DNA of 54,290 nucleotides. It comes from Candidatus Frankia alpina. Its GTDB lineage: Bacteria > Actinomycetota > Actinomycetes > Frankiales > Frankiaceae. Under the pieces are notes generated by a model. The model was not told the DNA's origin and did not search any database. It saw only the letters and a program-made list of their open reading frames with translations. Positions 9,478-18,096 of the stretch are shown piece by piece. Each line of letters starts with the position of its first letter. Positions within the stretch are counted from its first letter, which is position 1. Location: NCBI RefSeq assembly GCF_902806485.1, contig NZ_CADCWT010000008.1, positions 1 to 54,290 of the forward strand, given 5' to 3'. The translations under genes and the position numbers were made by a program.

Positions 9478-9992
9478 GGTTAGTCCACCTCTGACTTGCT
9501 CGGACCGCGCCACCCCCCAGCGCGACCACGGCCGACCCGGTGCACGCCAGCACCGGCAGAACCGCGATGCGCCTTGGTCTTCTGTGCCGCTAGGTGCCAA
9601 CCAGCGGACTTTGGACAAGCCGGACATTACACATCCACTCCTGGGCAAGCCAGTCCTGGCTGCTCCGTGCACGCGGCGCGGACGCCCAACATGTACGCAC
9701 CGTACGCACCATGGACCCGGAACTGATCCTCCTACGCCGGAGTAACACCACCAAACAGTGGCAAAACGCCGGGAAACCCAAGAGAATGGCGTTCTCCAGC
9801 CCAACGGGCCGTATGCCTAATTGCCATCCGCTACAGACCGTATTCAGTGAACCGGCTGTAAACGTGGCGATCTACGACCCGAAGGTGCCACCCAGTCGAA
9901 TAGCCGACACGTGGTCGAAGCCGCGCAGTTCGTACCGGCCCGAGCATGGGTGTCCCGCCGCGCGCACAACAGCGCGGTGGCGAGCCCGGCGG
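9478..9992. other. Intergenic leader between sigma-factor gene and pspM
   Basis: About 515 bp without a supportable gene. It should hold the promoter and leader of the sigma-factor gene. It contains an exact 9-bp direct repeat GTACGCACC-GTACGCACC at 9693-9710, about 216 nt upstream of the sigma start codon, and lower GC around 9715-9860. Long open frames across it on both strands lack protein-like composition. Confidence 0.5.
9693..9710. repeat. Direct repeat, 2 x 9 bp
   Basis: Two adjacent, identical GTACGCACC units. On the minus strand they read GGTGCGTAC twice, upstream of the sigma-factor gene. Tandem half-sites of this kind often bind a regulator, but nothing identifies one. Confidence 0.6.
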
Positions 9993-10790
9993 CTAGGAAC
10001 CCGCGAGGTCCCGGAGGGACGCCGCGTACCCGCGCAGCATCTCGGTGTCCTCGCGCAGTCTGATCAGACCGGGTGCCGACGACGACACGCTACCGACCGC
10101 CTCCCCCGCCGCAGCGAGCAGGTCGTCGAAGACGGCAACCGACGTCGTCATCGTCGCGACCAGCGCCTCGGTGGTCCGCGTGAGTTCGGCCCGCCGCCCG
10201 GGGTGGGAGATCGCCCGGGCGGCCGCCTCGCATGCGACGACTCTCGCCGCGCCGAGGCGCAGTCCGTCGACCAGGTCCGCCGCGCCGGCCGCAGTGGTCT
10301 GCAGGAGCGTTCGGGCCGGGCCCGGGTTGAGGGAGCGGGTCATCGCCGCGAGCGCCGCGAGCGCAGCCTCCCCGCGGCGCAGCGGCTCGGCGGCCGCGGA
10401 CCGGCGCAGCTCCCACGGGCTCGGCGCCGGGTTGCGGGGCAGGGGCAGACCGCCATCGACCCGCCGCAGCAGCCCCAGTTCCCGCCCGGCGAGGGCCGCC
10501 CGGGCGAGCGCCGCCCCGCCGGCCACGAGCCAGCCCCAGGAGTCGTACGCCACGGCGGCGACAGGCGTCAGCGCGGCGACCCCGGTCCAGATCGACGCGG
10601 TGGCCGTCTCCCGCCGCCGGGCCCAGCGCAACCCGCGCCCGGCCCGCCGCTCGGCGCGCAGCAGCGACCGACGCTCGACGTCGGCCCCGACCCAGGCCGG
10701 CAGGGCGGGCACGACCGCAGCCGCGGCGTCCGCGGCCGCCCGAGCCACGCCGGAGCGTCCGTCGAGCAGCGGGTGTGAAAGCGACCCCAA
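9993..10790 (-). CDS. pspM: PspM-like envelope-stress membrane protein
   Basis: A 265-residue Ala/Arg-rich protein with a basic N-terminal third and a hydrophobic stretch around residues 68-100 ([19 protein letters not shown] and the following [11 protein letters not shown]), consistent with one or two membrane passes. Position directly after pspA matches M. tuberculosis pspM (Rv2743c), whose product anchors PspA at the membrane; the assignment rests mainly on this context. The first start in this frame is TTG at 10790, without a well-spaced ribosome site. A much better start (GTG at 10957 with GGGGAG) lies just upstream in a different frame that runs through the 9-bp repeat, so the true N terminus is uncertain. 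Confidence 0.68.
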   Translation of the reverse strand: MGSLSHPLLDGRSGVARAAADAAAAVVPALPAWVGADVERRSLLRAERRAGRGLRWARRRETATASIWTGVAALTPVAAVAYDSWGWLVAGGAALARAALAGRELGLLRRVDGGLPLPRNPAPSPWELRRSAAAEPLRRGEAALAALAAMTRSLNPGPARTLLQTTAAGAADLVDGLRLGAARVVACEAAARAISHPGRRAELTRTTEALVATMTTSVAVFDDLLAAAGEAVGSVSSSAPGLIRLREDTEMLRGYAASLRDLAGS

Positions 10791-10797
10791 CTCCAGC

Positions 10798-10923
10798 CGG
10801 TAGGGCCGGTAGGGCCGGTAGGGCCGGTAGGGCCGGTAGGGCCGGTAGGGCCGGTAGGGCCGGTAGGGCCGGTAGGGCCGGTAGGGCCGGTAGGGCCGGT
10901 AGGGCCGGTAGGGCCGGTAGGGG
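10798..10923. repeat. 9-bp tandem repeat (TAGGGCCGG), 13 full copies plus partial ends
   Basis: The unit TAGGGCCGG repeats without a single mismatch from 10801 to 10917, with partial units on both sides. It lies between the pspA stop (10977) and the pspM start (10790). Because the unit is 9 bp, changes in copy number do not shift frame. On the minus strand the three frames read Pro-Thr-Gly, Leu-Pro-Ala or Arg-Pro-Tyr repeats. The perfect identity suggests recent expansion and probable length variation between strains. Confidence 0.97.
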
Positions 10924-10976
10924 AAGCCTGACCGTCGTGCTTCGACCGGTCCGTCACAGTGGGCTCCCCGCTCGGC

Positions 10977-11909
10977 TCACGCCGCCGGCCCACCGGGGGC
11001 GGCCGCGGGGTCGTCGGCACCCTGCCCACCCGCGGCGGGCGGCGGTGCGCCCCGGCCGCCGGCCTCGAGCGCCCGGTGCTGCGAGCCGTCGGGCGATCCC
11101 TTGGTCAGCGACTGCCGCTGCGGGTCGGCCCCGGTGCCGAGCGCCGCCGACGCCGCCCCACTGCCCAACGCGGTGCCGGGACCGCCCCCGCCGCCGAGAT
11201 CCCCGCGCAGCTCGGCCAGCCGGGACAGGGCCCGGGCGTCCATGGTCGCTCGGCGGACCTCGACCATCCGCTCCTCCATCCCCTGCGAGGCGAGCTCGTG
11301 ACGCCCGAGCGCCACCGCGTAGCGGTGCTCGACCTTGTCGCGGATCTCGGCGAGCGACGGGGTGTCCGTGACCGGAGCCAGCGACGACATGCCCTCCATC
11401 GCCTGGGTCATCCGCTCCTGCATGGCGGCGTGCTCGATCTGGGTCAGCAGCCGGGCCCGCTCGGCGAGGTGGCGCTGCATCCGCGTCGTGTTGTCCTCAA
11501 CGGCCGTGCGGGCCTGGGCCGCGGAGACCGCCGCCTGACGGTGCAGGTTCTTCAGGTCCTCAAGGGACGTCTCCGCGGAGACGAGCTGGCTGGCGAACGC
11601 CTGCGCGGTCTCCTCGTAGCGGGCCGCGGAGACCGGGTCGCCCGAGGCCCGCGCGTTGTCGGCCAGCAGTAGCGAGGAGCGGGCCGACTCGGTCAGGCCG
11701 CCGACTACCTCGGCCTGGCGGGCCAGCCGCATCTCAAGCTGACGCTGGTTTCCCACGACGAGGGCGGCCTGCTGCACGAGCGCCTCGTGCTGGCGGCGCG
11801 CCTCCTCGATGGCCTGGTCTATCTGCACCCGCGGGTCGGCCCGCTCGTCGAACTTGCGGTTCGCAGACGCAGACAGATACCGGGCAATCTTGCGGACGAC
11901 ATTCGCCAT
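10977..11909 (-). CDS. pspA: Phage shock protein A (PspA/IM30 family)
   Basis: A 310-residue ESCRT-III-like membrane-stress protein. The start [20 protein letters not shown] is the usual amphipathic N-terminal helix. It is followed by long coiled coils (about residues 25-215: [21 protein letters not shown], then [11 protein letters not shown]). The last 75 residues are a Gly/Ala/Pro-rich tail beyond the usual PspA core. The ATG at 11907-11909 was chosen because the upstream extension of the same frame has no family character. PspA binds stressed membranes, and in mycobacteria it is controlled together with ClgR and PspM; both neighbours are present here. Confidence 0.95.
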   Translation of the reverse strand: MANVVRKIARYLSASANRKFDERADPRVQIDQAIEEARRQHEALVQQAALVVGNQRQLEMRLARQAEVVGGLTESARSSLLLADNARASGDPVSAARYEETAQAFASQLVSAETSLEDLKNLHRQAAVSAAQARTAVEDNTTRMQRHLAERARLLTQIEHAAMQERMTQAMEGMSSLAPVTDTPSLAEIRDKVEHRYAVALGRHELASQGMEERMVEVRRATMDARALSRLAELRGDLGGGGGPGTALGSGAASAALGTGADPQRQSLTKGSPDGSQHRALEAGGRGAPPPAAGGQGADDPAAAPGGPAA

Positions 11910-11979
11910 ACCACGATCGTCGCACGACCAAAGGCTCGGTGGTGACCCGGCGGGGACACCAATCGGCGTCGGCCATCCG

Positions 11980-12174
11980 TCAGACGGGCGGGCGCAGTGC
12001 CGTGCGACCCCGTCCCTCACAGACCAGGCACGAGCGGCACGCCGGCACGAAGCCGCCGCGCGCCGTGGCGAAGACGACCAGCTGTTCGCCCAGGCCGTTA
12101 CACGCCTTGCAGACCTGGATCGGCAGGTGCGCCGGGACTGCGTCATCCTCCTCGGGTCGCGAGGCGGTGCTCAC
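11980..12174 (-). CDS. Small zinc-ribbon protein (CxxCxGxG type)
   Basis: A 64-residue protein with two cysteine clusters, VCKACNGLGE near residue 21 and CRSCLVCEGRGR near residue 46, resembling half of a DnaJ-type zinc finger. It starts with GTG at 12172-12174, preceded by GGGAGAG about 9 nt upstream, a good ribosome site. It lies between dps and pspA on the same strand, which suggests co-transcription with the envelope-stress genes. Function is not known; a small redox- or metal-responsive accessory protein is possible. Confidence 0.62.
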   Translation of the reverse strand: MSTASRPEEDDAVPAHLPIQVCKACNGLGEQLVVFATARGGFVPACRSCLVCEGRGRTALRPPV

Positions 12175-12349
12175 GTGATCTTCTCTCCCTGTGGGCCAGG
12201 CCCGGGAGCCACTCCCGGGAGGACGACGACCGACTCAAGCTGCGCCGTGCAAACTACCCGGGGAGAGTGACAGACCGACCCGCCCGCCGCCACCGGAGTC
12301 ACCCGTTCGGGCCGATGGCTCCGGTGGCGGCCCCGGCGGCGGACCTGGC

Positions 12350-12817
12350 TCAGACCATCGCCTGGAACATCCAGTGCTGTTCCTCCAGCTCACGTACAAC
12401 GCCGATGATCAAGTCCTGAGTGACCGGGTCAGGCTGCTCGGTGATGTCCATCCGGGTGCGCATCCGGGTGACGACCCCGGCGAGCACATCGGTCATCAGC
12501 CGGATCACCTTCTCGTCGGCGAGGTAGCCGACCTCCACGCCGTGCAGGTGAGTGCCGCGGGCGACCGTCGACGCCTGGCCGTCCGGGTTGACCCCGATGG
12601 CCACGGCCCGCTCGGCGACAGCGTCCGCGAAGCGGCGGGCCAGCTCCACGATCTCGTCGAGCTGGCGGTGCACGCTGCGGAAGGTCCGGCCGATGACGTT
12701 CCAGTGCAGCTGCTTCGCGTACAGGGACAGATCGATCAGATCGACCAACGCCCCCTGCAACGCTTCGCCGGTGACGGACCGGGCCTCGTCGGACAGTGGG
12801 CTACGGATCGCACTCAT
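12350..12817 (-). CDS. dps: Dps-type DNA-protecting ferritin
   Basis: A 155-residue ferritin-like protein of the Dps family, which oxidises and stores iron in dodecamers and protects DNA. The intersubunit ferroxidase signature is visible: KQLHWNVIG near residue 34, then RSVHRQLDEIVE, followed by ADAVAERAVAIGVNPDG. The frame is open for 41 further codons upstream, but the ATG at 12815-12817 is preceded by AGAGGA at 6 nt and starts the family-typical protein. Lysine-rich DNA-binding tails are absent, so protection may come from iron chemistry rather than DNA coating. Confidence 0.92.
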   Translation of the reverse strand: MSAIRSPLSDEARSVTGEALQGALVDLIDLSLYAKQLHWNVIGRTFRSVHRQLDEIVELARRFADAVAERAVAIGVNPDGQASTVARGTHLHGVEVGYLADEKVIRLMTDVLAGVVTRMRTRMDITEQPDPVTQDLIIGVVRELEEQHWMFQAMV

Positions 12818-13007
12818 GCTCGTCCTCTCGGGTCGGAGCTGCTTGCGTTCCCTGGCGTGCCCCCGGATGGGGATCCGTATGCGGAGCTTCCGGCCCCGGC
12901 CCGGCCGCCGCCCAGCAGCGCGCACGCAGGCACGACGCACGCGGGCGCGATTAGACCTGGAGTGGACGAGGCCGACACGCGCCGTCGAGCAGGCAGGCCG
13001 GGAGAGC

Positions 13008-13319
13008 TCAGGCCGCCCGATTCACAACCGTCGGGCGGGCCGGTACCACGACCGTGGCCCCGCCGACACCCGCGCCCACCGCCAACTCGGCGAGCTCGAG
13101 GTCCTCACTCACCTCGCGCAGCAGATCCGCGAGCCGAACTCCCAGCGCCTCGCAGATGGCTGCGAGCAGCTCGGAGCTGGCTTCCTTCTGCCCACGCTCG
13201 ACCTCGGAGAGGTAGCCCAGCGACACCCTGGCCGCCGAGGACACCTCCCGAAGCGTGCGGTGTTGATCTTGGCGGCGGCGGCGCAACGCCTCGCCGATCA
13301 TGCGTCGGAGCAGGACCAT
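13008..13319 (-). CDS. clgR: ClgR-like XRE-family transcriptional regulator
   Basis: A 103-residue protein with an N-terminal XRE helix-turn-helix ([21 protein letters not shown], then [21 protein letters not shown]) matching ClgR, the actinobacterial activator of clp protease and psp genes. Neighbours pspA and cinA agree with the mycobacterial clgR locus. A CGC-N5-GCG palindrome lies just upstream (13338-13348) and may serve for autoregulation. The C-terminal 35 residues are Val/Ala-rich and not conserved. Confidence 0.9.
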   Translation of the reverse strand: MVLLRRMIGEALRRRRQDQHRTLREVSSAARVSLGYLSEVERGQKEASSELLAAICEALGVRLADLLREVSEDLELAELAVGAGVGGATVVVPARPTVVNRAA

Positions 13320-13337
13320 CGAGCCTCCTCCTTCGTC

Positions 13338-13348
13338 CGCGGGATGCG
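13338..13348. promoter_or_regulatory. Possible ClgR operator before clgR
   Basis: CGCGGGATGCG gives the CGC-N5-GCG arrangement of published ClgR sites and lies 19-29 nt upstream of the clgR start. The central bases do not match the fuller ClgR consensus, so this is suggestive only. Confidence 0.33.
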
Positions 13349-13427
13349 TTCACCGTATACCCACCACCGCGGCCATCGGGCCCTCGTTGATGGGACTGTA
13401 ACTGTGTAAGCACCTCGGGTCCGGCGA

Positions 13428-14741
13428 TTACTCCCGCGATCCGCCGGTGGCGTCATCACCGAAGGTTACGATCTTGCTGTTGGGTAGTCCCGCCAGGATA
13501 CGCCGCAGCAAGTCCAGCGCGGTCACCGCGGCGAAGGCACGCACCCGTGTCCGGTCCCCGGGGAGACGAAGCGAACGGGTAGTCGTGCCGTCCGGGCCGG
13601 CGAGGCCCAGGTGGACCGTACCCGCCGGCTTACCCTCCAGCTCCGCCGGACCGGCGACACCCGTGGTGGCCAGCCCATAGTCGGCGCCGAGGCGGGCACG
13701 CACCCCGGCCGCCATCGCCGCGGCGGTATTCGCCGACACCGCCCCCTCGGCGACGAGCAGGCCTTCGTCGACGCCGAGCACCGAAGCCTTCACGTCGGTC
13801 GCGTAGGACACCACGCCGCCGCGAAACGCCGCGCTCGCCCCGGGTACGTCGGTCAGCCGGCCGGCGAGCAGCCCACCGGTGATGGACTCGGCGACGGCGA
13901 GCGTGGCCGACCGGGCCCGCAGCAGCCCCAGCACCACGCTCTCCAGGGAGTCCTCGTCGCCGCCGTACACCCCGGCGCCGAGCGCCGCCCGCGCCGCCGC
14001 CTCCACCGGGGCGATCAGCGTCTCGGCCGCGGCCCGGTCGCGCGCCTGGGCGGTGATGCGAACCCGAGTCTGACCGCCGCTGGCCAGGAACGCGATCCGC
14101 GGATTGCCGATCGGCGCCAGCCGGTCGGCCTCGCCCGCGAGCGCCTCGGCGACCGCCGACTCCCACATCCCCGCCGTGCGCAGCACCCGGTGCACGACCA
14201 CGGCCGGCTGGCCCGCGCGGCGCAGGATGTCGGGCAGAACACTGGCGGTGAACATGTCGTTCATCTCGAAGGGCACACCCGGCATGGCGTACACGACGCC
14301 TGCGCCGATCTCCATCCGCAGGCCTGGGGCGGTGCCCGGCCCGTTGGGCAGCGGCTGCGCCCCCCTGGGCAGGTCCGCCTGCCGATAGTTCATCATCGGG
14401 ACGTCGCGCCCGTCGAGCCGGCCCATCGCCTGGAACCGCCGGCGCAGCCCGGCCTCCAGGACGTCGTCGCGGCGCAGCTCGACGCCGGCCGCGGCGGCGA
14501 TGCCCTCGCGGGTCAGGTCGTCCTGGGTCGGCCCGAGACCGCCGGTCATGATGACGGCGTCGGTGCGGTCCAGCGCCACCCGGATCGCCGTGGCGATCAC
14601 CTCGACGTCGTCGCCGACCACCGTGGACGTCGCGACCGTCACCCCGACGTCGGCAAGCTGGCGGCCGAGCCACGCGGCGTTGCCGTTCACGATGTCGCCG
14701 TAGAGGAGTTCGTCCCCCACCGCCACCAGCTCAGCGCGCAT
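13428..14741 (-). CDS. cinA: CinA-family protein with nicotinamide-nucleotide amidase domain
   Basis: A 437-residue two-domain protein. The N-terminal MoaB/MogA-like domain (residues 1-170) carries GDELLYGDIVNGN and the TGGLGPTQDDLTREG signature, associated with ADP-ribose pyrophosphatase activity. The C-terminal CinA domain (about 260-420) carries LAVAESITGGLLAGRL and LATTGVAGPAELEGKPAGT and deamidates nicotinamide mononucleotide in pyridine-nucleotide salvage. Its ATG at 14739-14741 lies inside the last codons of pgsA, an 11-nt overlap that implies translational coupling. Confidence 0.95.
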   Translation of the reverse strand: MRAELVAVGDELLYGDIVNGNAAWLGRQLADVGVTVATSTVVGDDVEVIATAIRVALDRTDAVIMTGGLGPTQDDLTREGIAAAAGVELRRDDVLEAGLRRRFQAMGRLDGRDVPMMNYRQADLPRGAQPLPNGPGTAPGLRMEIGAGVVYAMPGVPFEMNDMFTASVLPDILRRAGQPAVVVHRVLRTAGMWESAVAEALAGEADRLAPIGNPRIAFLASGGQTRVRITAQARDRAAAETLIAPVEAAARAALGAGVYGGDEDSLESVVLGLLRARSATLAVAESITGGLLAGRLTDVPGASAAFRGGVVSYATDVKASVLGVDEGLLVAEGAVSANTAAAMAAGVRARLGADYGLATTGVAGPAELEGKPAGTVHLGLAGPDGTTTRSLRLPGDRTRVRAFAAVTALDLLRRILAGLPNSKIVTFGDDATGGSRE

Positions 14742-15405
14742 CTGTCAGCCCCTCCTCGTTGGTGATGGCGGGCCCGGCCGCGGGTTCGCCGGCCGTGTCA
14801 CGTACGGCCCGACGCCGCAGCGCGAGCGCCCGGTACACGTAGTCGACGCCGGTGACGACGGCGACCACCACCCCGGCGGCGAGGATCACCGCCCGGCTGG
14901 TCGCCGCGGCCCCCGCCAGCGGCAGCACGTAGAGCCCGATCGCCACGTTCAGCAGCAGCGTCTTGGCCTTGCCCCCGCGACTGGCCGCGATCACCCCGAA
15001 CCGGATCACCCACAACCGCAGCAGGGTCACCCCGACCTCGCGCAGCAGGACCACCACCGTCACCGGCCACGGCAGCTCCCCGAGAACGGACAGCGAGATC
15101 AGTGCGGCGCCGGTCAGCGCCTTGTCGGCGATCGGGTCGACGAGGATGCCGAAGTCGGTGACGAGGTGCCAGTGCCGGGCGATGGACCCGTCGACCTGAT
15201 CGGTGACCGCGGCGACGGCGTAGGCGACGAAGGCCGCATACCGCCATCCGTCGTTGTCCGGGCCGGCGAACAGCAGGACCACGAAGACCGGCACCAGGAT
15301 CAGCCGGATGATCGTCAGCAGGTTGGCGACGTTGAGCACGGACACGCTGGGGAGCGCCTCCGGCCCGCCGGCACCGCCCGGGGCGCCGGCACCGGGGGCC
15401 GTCAC
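14731..15405 (-). CDS. pgsA: CDP-diacylglycerol-glycerol-3-phosphate 3-phosphatidyltransferase family
   Basis: A 224-residue integral membrane CDP-alcohol phosphatidyltransferase. The family signature is complete: [11 protein letters not shown] followed by [13 protein letters not shown], which supplies the conserved aspartates that bind metal and CDP-lipid. Several hydrophobic helices follow ([25 protein letters not shown]). It is predicted to make phosphatidylglycerol phosphate, the precursor of phosphatidylglycerol and cardiolipin. The GTG at 15403-15405 overlaps the rimO TGA in a GTGA junction and was chosen over far-upstream starts. The first 20 residues are Gly/Ala/Pro-rich. Confidence 0.94.
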   Translation of the reverse strand: MTAPGAGAPGGAGGPEALPSVSVLNVANLLTIIRLILVPVFVVLLFAGPDNDGWRYAAFVAYAVAAVTDQVDGSIARHWHLVTDFGILVDPIADKALTGAALISLSVLGELPWPVTVVVLLREVGVTLLRLWVIRFGVIAASRGGKAKTLLLNVAIGLYVLPLAGAAATSRAVILAAGVVVAVVTGVDYVYRALALRRRAVRDTAGEPAAGPAITNEEGLTDAR

Positions 15406-17018
15406 GTCCCTTCCGCGCCGCGCCGGCCCACCAGGACCGACGCCCGGTCCTCGGCGGGCGGCGACGAGGGCCGCCCGGCCTGGGGGCGGGCGCGGTCGAG
15501 CACCGCGGTGAACTCGGCGACCAGATCGACCCCCTCGGTCGCGACGACCCGGGCCTCGATCAGGTCCCCCACCTCGACTCCGGGCACACCGACCGCGCCG
15601 GGCCGGTCGGACGACTCGCCCGCCGCGACCGGGCCGGGCAGCCGCACCACGCACGAGCCGTCCGCGTCGGGCTGCTGGTGGCCCGCGCACCCGGCGGCGA
15701 GCCCGCCGGTGACCTCCTCGACGAGAACCTGCACCCGGCTGCCGATGCGCTCCTGCGCCCGGGCGGCGGTGAGCTGTTCGACGAGATCGGTGATCTGCAC
15801 CCGGCGTCGCTCGATCTCCTCCTCGGCGATCTTGTCCGGCAGCGCGACCGCCTCGGTGCCCTCCTCATCCGAATAGCCGAACACGCCGACCGCGTCGAGC
15901 TCGGCGGCCTCGAGGAACTCGGCCAGATTGTCGACGTCCGCCTCGGTCTCCCCGGGGAAGCCGACGATCACGTTCGACCGGGCGCCGAGGCCGGGAAGCA
16001 GATGGCGACCGCGGTCCAGCAGGTCGAGGAAGTGCTCGGAGCCGCCGAACCGCCGCATCCGGCGCAGCACCGCCGGGCTCGCGTGCTGGAAGGACAGGTC
16101 GAGGTAGGGGGCGAGGCCCGGCGTGGTCAGCAGCACCTCGAGCAGCGAGGGCCGCAGCTCCGCCGGCTGTAGGTAAACGGTGCGCACCCGCACGATGCCC
16201 GGCACGGTGGCGAGCTGCGGCAGCAGCTTCTCCAGCGCCCGCAGGTCACCGAGGTCCTTGCCGTAGGAGGTCGAATTCTCGCTGACCAGCACCAGCTCAC
16301 GTGCGCCTTCGCCGGCGAGCCACTCGGCCTCGGCGAGGATGTCGTCGACGGGACGGGAGACGTGCGAGCCGCGGAACGACGGGATCGCGCAGAACGCGCA
16401 CCTCCGGTCGCATCCGCTGGAAATCTTCAGCGCCGCGACCGGTCCCGCCGTCAGTCGGCGGCGGCCCGGGGCACGCGCCCCACCCCCGTCCGCAGCGCCG
16501 TCCGCCGGCCTGCCGGCGCCTGCGTGCCCGGGGACGTGCACGTCGATGTTCACCGAGGCGCTCCGCTCGACCGGGGTGATCGGCAGCAGGGTCCGCCGGT
16601 CCCGCGGGGTGTGCGCGGGCACGGCGGCGCCGCCGAGGACCGTGTCGAGATGCGCGCCGATGCTCGGATAGGCGTCGAAGCCCAGCACCGCATCGGCCTC
16701 GGGCAGGCTCGCCGCCAGTTCGTTGCCGTAGCGCTCCGCCAGGCAACCGACGGCCACCACCGCCCGCGGGCCCGCGCCAGCCGCCTCCCCGTCGCCGGCG
16801 CGCAGGTCGTTCGCGGCGAGCAGGGCGTCGATCGAGTCCTTCTTCGCCGCGTCGACGAAACCGCAGGTGTTGACCAGCACGGCGTCGGCGTCGGCGGCCT
16901 CTGCGACCAGCTCCCAACCCTGCGCGGCGAGCCGGCCGGCGAGCTCCTCCGAGTCCACCTCGTTGCGGGAACAACCGAGCGTGATCAGAGCTACCCGGCG
17001 CGGGACCTGTGTGGACAC
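15402..17018 (-). CDS. rimO: Ribosomal protein S12 methylthiotransferase RimO
   Basis: A 538-residue radical-SAM methylthiotransferase that modifies an aspartate of ribosomal protein S12. N-terminal MTTase domain: [19 protein letters not shown] with further cysteines NTCGF and VGCLAERYG for the second iron-sulfur cluster. The radical-SAM triad is CDRRCAFC (near residue 215), then a C-terminal TRAM-like part (RVQVLVEEV). Compared with shorter homologues it carries a Gly/Ala-rich insertion of about 35 residues before the SAM triad. The GTG at 17016-17018 gives the family-like [15 protein letters not shown] start. Confidence 0.95.
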   Translation of the reverse strand: MSTQVPRRVALITLGCSRNEVDSEELAGRLAAQGWELVAEAADADAVLVNTCGFVDAAKKDSIDALLAANDLRAGDGEAAGAGPRAVVAVGCLAERYGNELAASLPEADAVLGFDAYPSIGAHLDTVLGGAAVPAHTPRDRRTLLPITPVERSASVNIDVHVPGHAGAGRPADGAADGGGARAPGRRRLTAGPVAALKISSGCDRRCAFCAIPSFRGSHVSRPVDDILAEAEWLAGEGARELVLVSENSTSYGKDLGDLRALEKLLPQLATVPGIVRVRTVYLQPAELRPSLLEVLLTTPGLAPYLDLSFQHASPAVLRRMRRFGGSEHFLDLLDRGRHLLPGLGARSNVIVGFPGETEADVDNLAEFLEAAELDAVGVFGYSDEEGTEAVALPDKIAEEEIERRRVQITDLVEQLTAARAQERIGSRVQVLVEEVTGGLAAGCAGHQQPDADGSCVVRLPGPVAAGESSDRPGAVGVPGVEVGDLIEARVVATEGVDLVAEFTAVLDRARPQAGRPSSPPAEDRASVLVGRRGAEGT

Positions 17019-17106
17019 ACAGGTCAGGCTACCGGGGCAGCGGCGCCCGGCGCCGCACCAGCCCGACATGGCCGACACGCCCCGGTGGGAGACACCCCGC
17101 AGACCG

Positions 17107-18006
17107 TCAGTCCACCGACGCGATGGGCGCGGCACCGAGCGCGGACGGCGGCGGCGCCGCGGCAAGCGGGCTGCGGCCGGTCTGACCGACCTTGCACTCG
17201 CCGGAGGCGACCAGGCTAACCCGGATCGTCACCACCTGGCCGGGACCGCCGGAGGGCCCGAGGTTCCTGCCGTTGCAGGACACGTCGACCGCGCCCGCGT
17301 TGCCCATCCGGATGTTCAACGCCCCCGGCGCCGTGACGGTGCGGCTGTCGCCGGAGCGCAGCAGCTGCGCCAGCAGTACGTGCCGGGCGTCGTCACGCAC
17401 CTCCAGCCAGCTCTGCGCGTCGCGCGCCGCCACCACCACGTTCACCCCCGCCGGCGGGGAGGTGGTGGGAGCGGCGACGGGCGTCGTGCTCGGCGCCGCG
17501 GTCGGCGCCGGCTCGGTCGCCGGGTGCGCCGCGGCGTCACCCTGGCGGGTGGATCCGGATGACCCGGACGACCCGGAGCCGGGCACCAGCAGCGCGATGA
17601 CCGCGATCAGGCACACCGCGGCCAGCGACGCGATCATCGCGGCGCCCCAGCGGAACCCACCGCGCCGACGCCGGGTTCCGCCTCGCAGGGGGTCGAACTC
17701 ACCGGGCGGGACACCGAGCACGGGCCCGGTCAGCGGCTCATGCGAGGCGTCGTAGGCGGCGAGGACGGGACCGGGGTCGAGGCCGAGGCTGGCGGCGATG
17801 CTGCGCAGGTGGCCGCGGGCGTAGACCGTGCCGCCGCAGCGGGAGTAGTCGTCCCGCTCGATCTGGTCGATCAGGCTCGCCCGCACCCGCGTGCGCTCGC
17901 TGACCTCGCCGATCGTCAGGTTGCGCTCGCGACGGGCCGCGGCGAGCAGCGAGCCGGCGCTGGCCGGCTGCGGATCGTCCACGGATTGCATGAGCGACCT
18001 CCGCAA
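17107..18006 (-). CDS. RodZ-like helix-turn-helix membrane protein
   Basis: A 299-residue protein with an N-terminal HTH_25 domain (residues 18-85: [41 protein letters not shown]), a single transmembrane helix near 123-145 ([18 protein letters not shown]), a Ser/Thr/Pro-rich linker and a C-terminal DUF4115-type beta domain (about 190-275). This is the layout of the cytoskeletal/shape factor RodZ. Its position between rimO and ftsK is typical in actinobacteria. An internal ATG at 17991 (MQSVDD) is an equally plausible start. In actinobacteria lacking MreB-type rod growth its role is open. Confidence 0.88.
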   Translation of the reverse strand: MRRSLMQSVDDPQPASAGSLLAAARRERNLTIGEVSERTRVRASLIDQIERDDYSRCGGTVYARGHLRSIAASLGLDPGPVLAAYDASHEPLTGPVLGVPPGEFDPLRGGTRRRRGGFRWGAAMIASLAAVCLIAVIALLVPGSGSSGSSGSTRQGDAAAHPATEPAPTAAPSTTPVAAPTTSPPAGVNVVVAARDAQSWLEVRDDARHVLLAQLLRSGDSRTVTAPGALNIRMGNAGAVDVSCNGRNLGPSGGPGQVVTIRVSLVASGECKVGQTGRSPLAAAPPPSALGAAPIASVD

Positions 18007-18096
18007 GCGTGAATGTCTGCCTACCGTGGAGGCACCGGCCTCAGTTTACGGTCCGTCACCCCGCCTCAAAAGCGCAGACCCGATCACCGGCACTTC

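Noticed and set aside
9594..10778. 394-codon plus-strand open frame over pspM and its downstream gap
   Set aside because: The translation is Arg/Gly/Pro-rich antisense text; the minus-strand PspM frame fits gene order and has membrane segments.
10798..10923. CRISPR-like or collagen gene call for the 9-bp repeat
   Set aside because: There are no unique spacers, so it is not CRISPR. The Pro-Thr-Gly frame runs into non-protein-like sequence overlapping pspM, so a real collagen-like gene is not supported; it is kept only as a finding about the leader.
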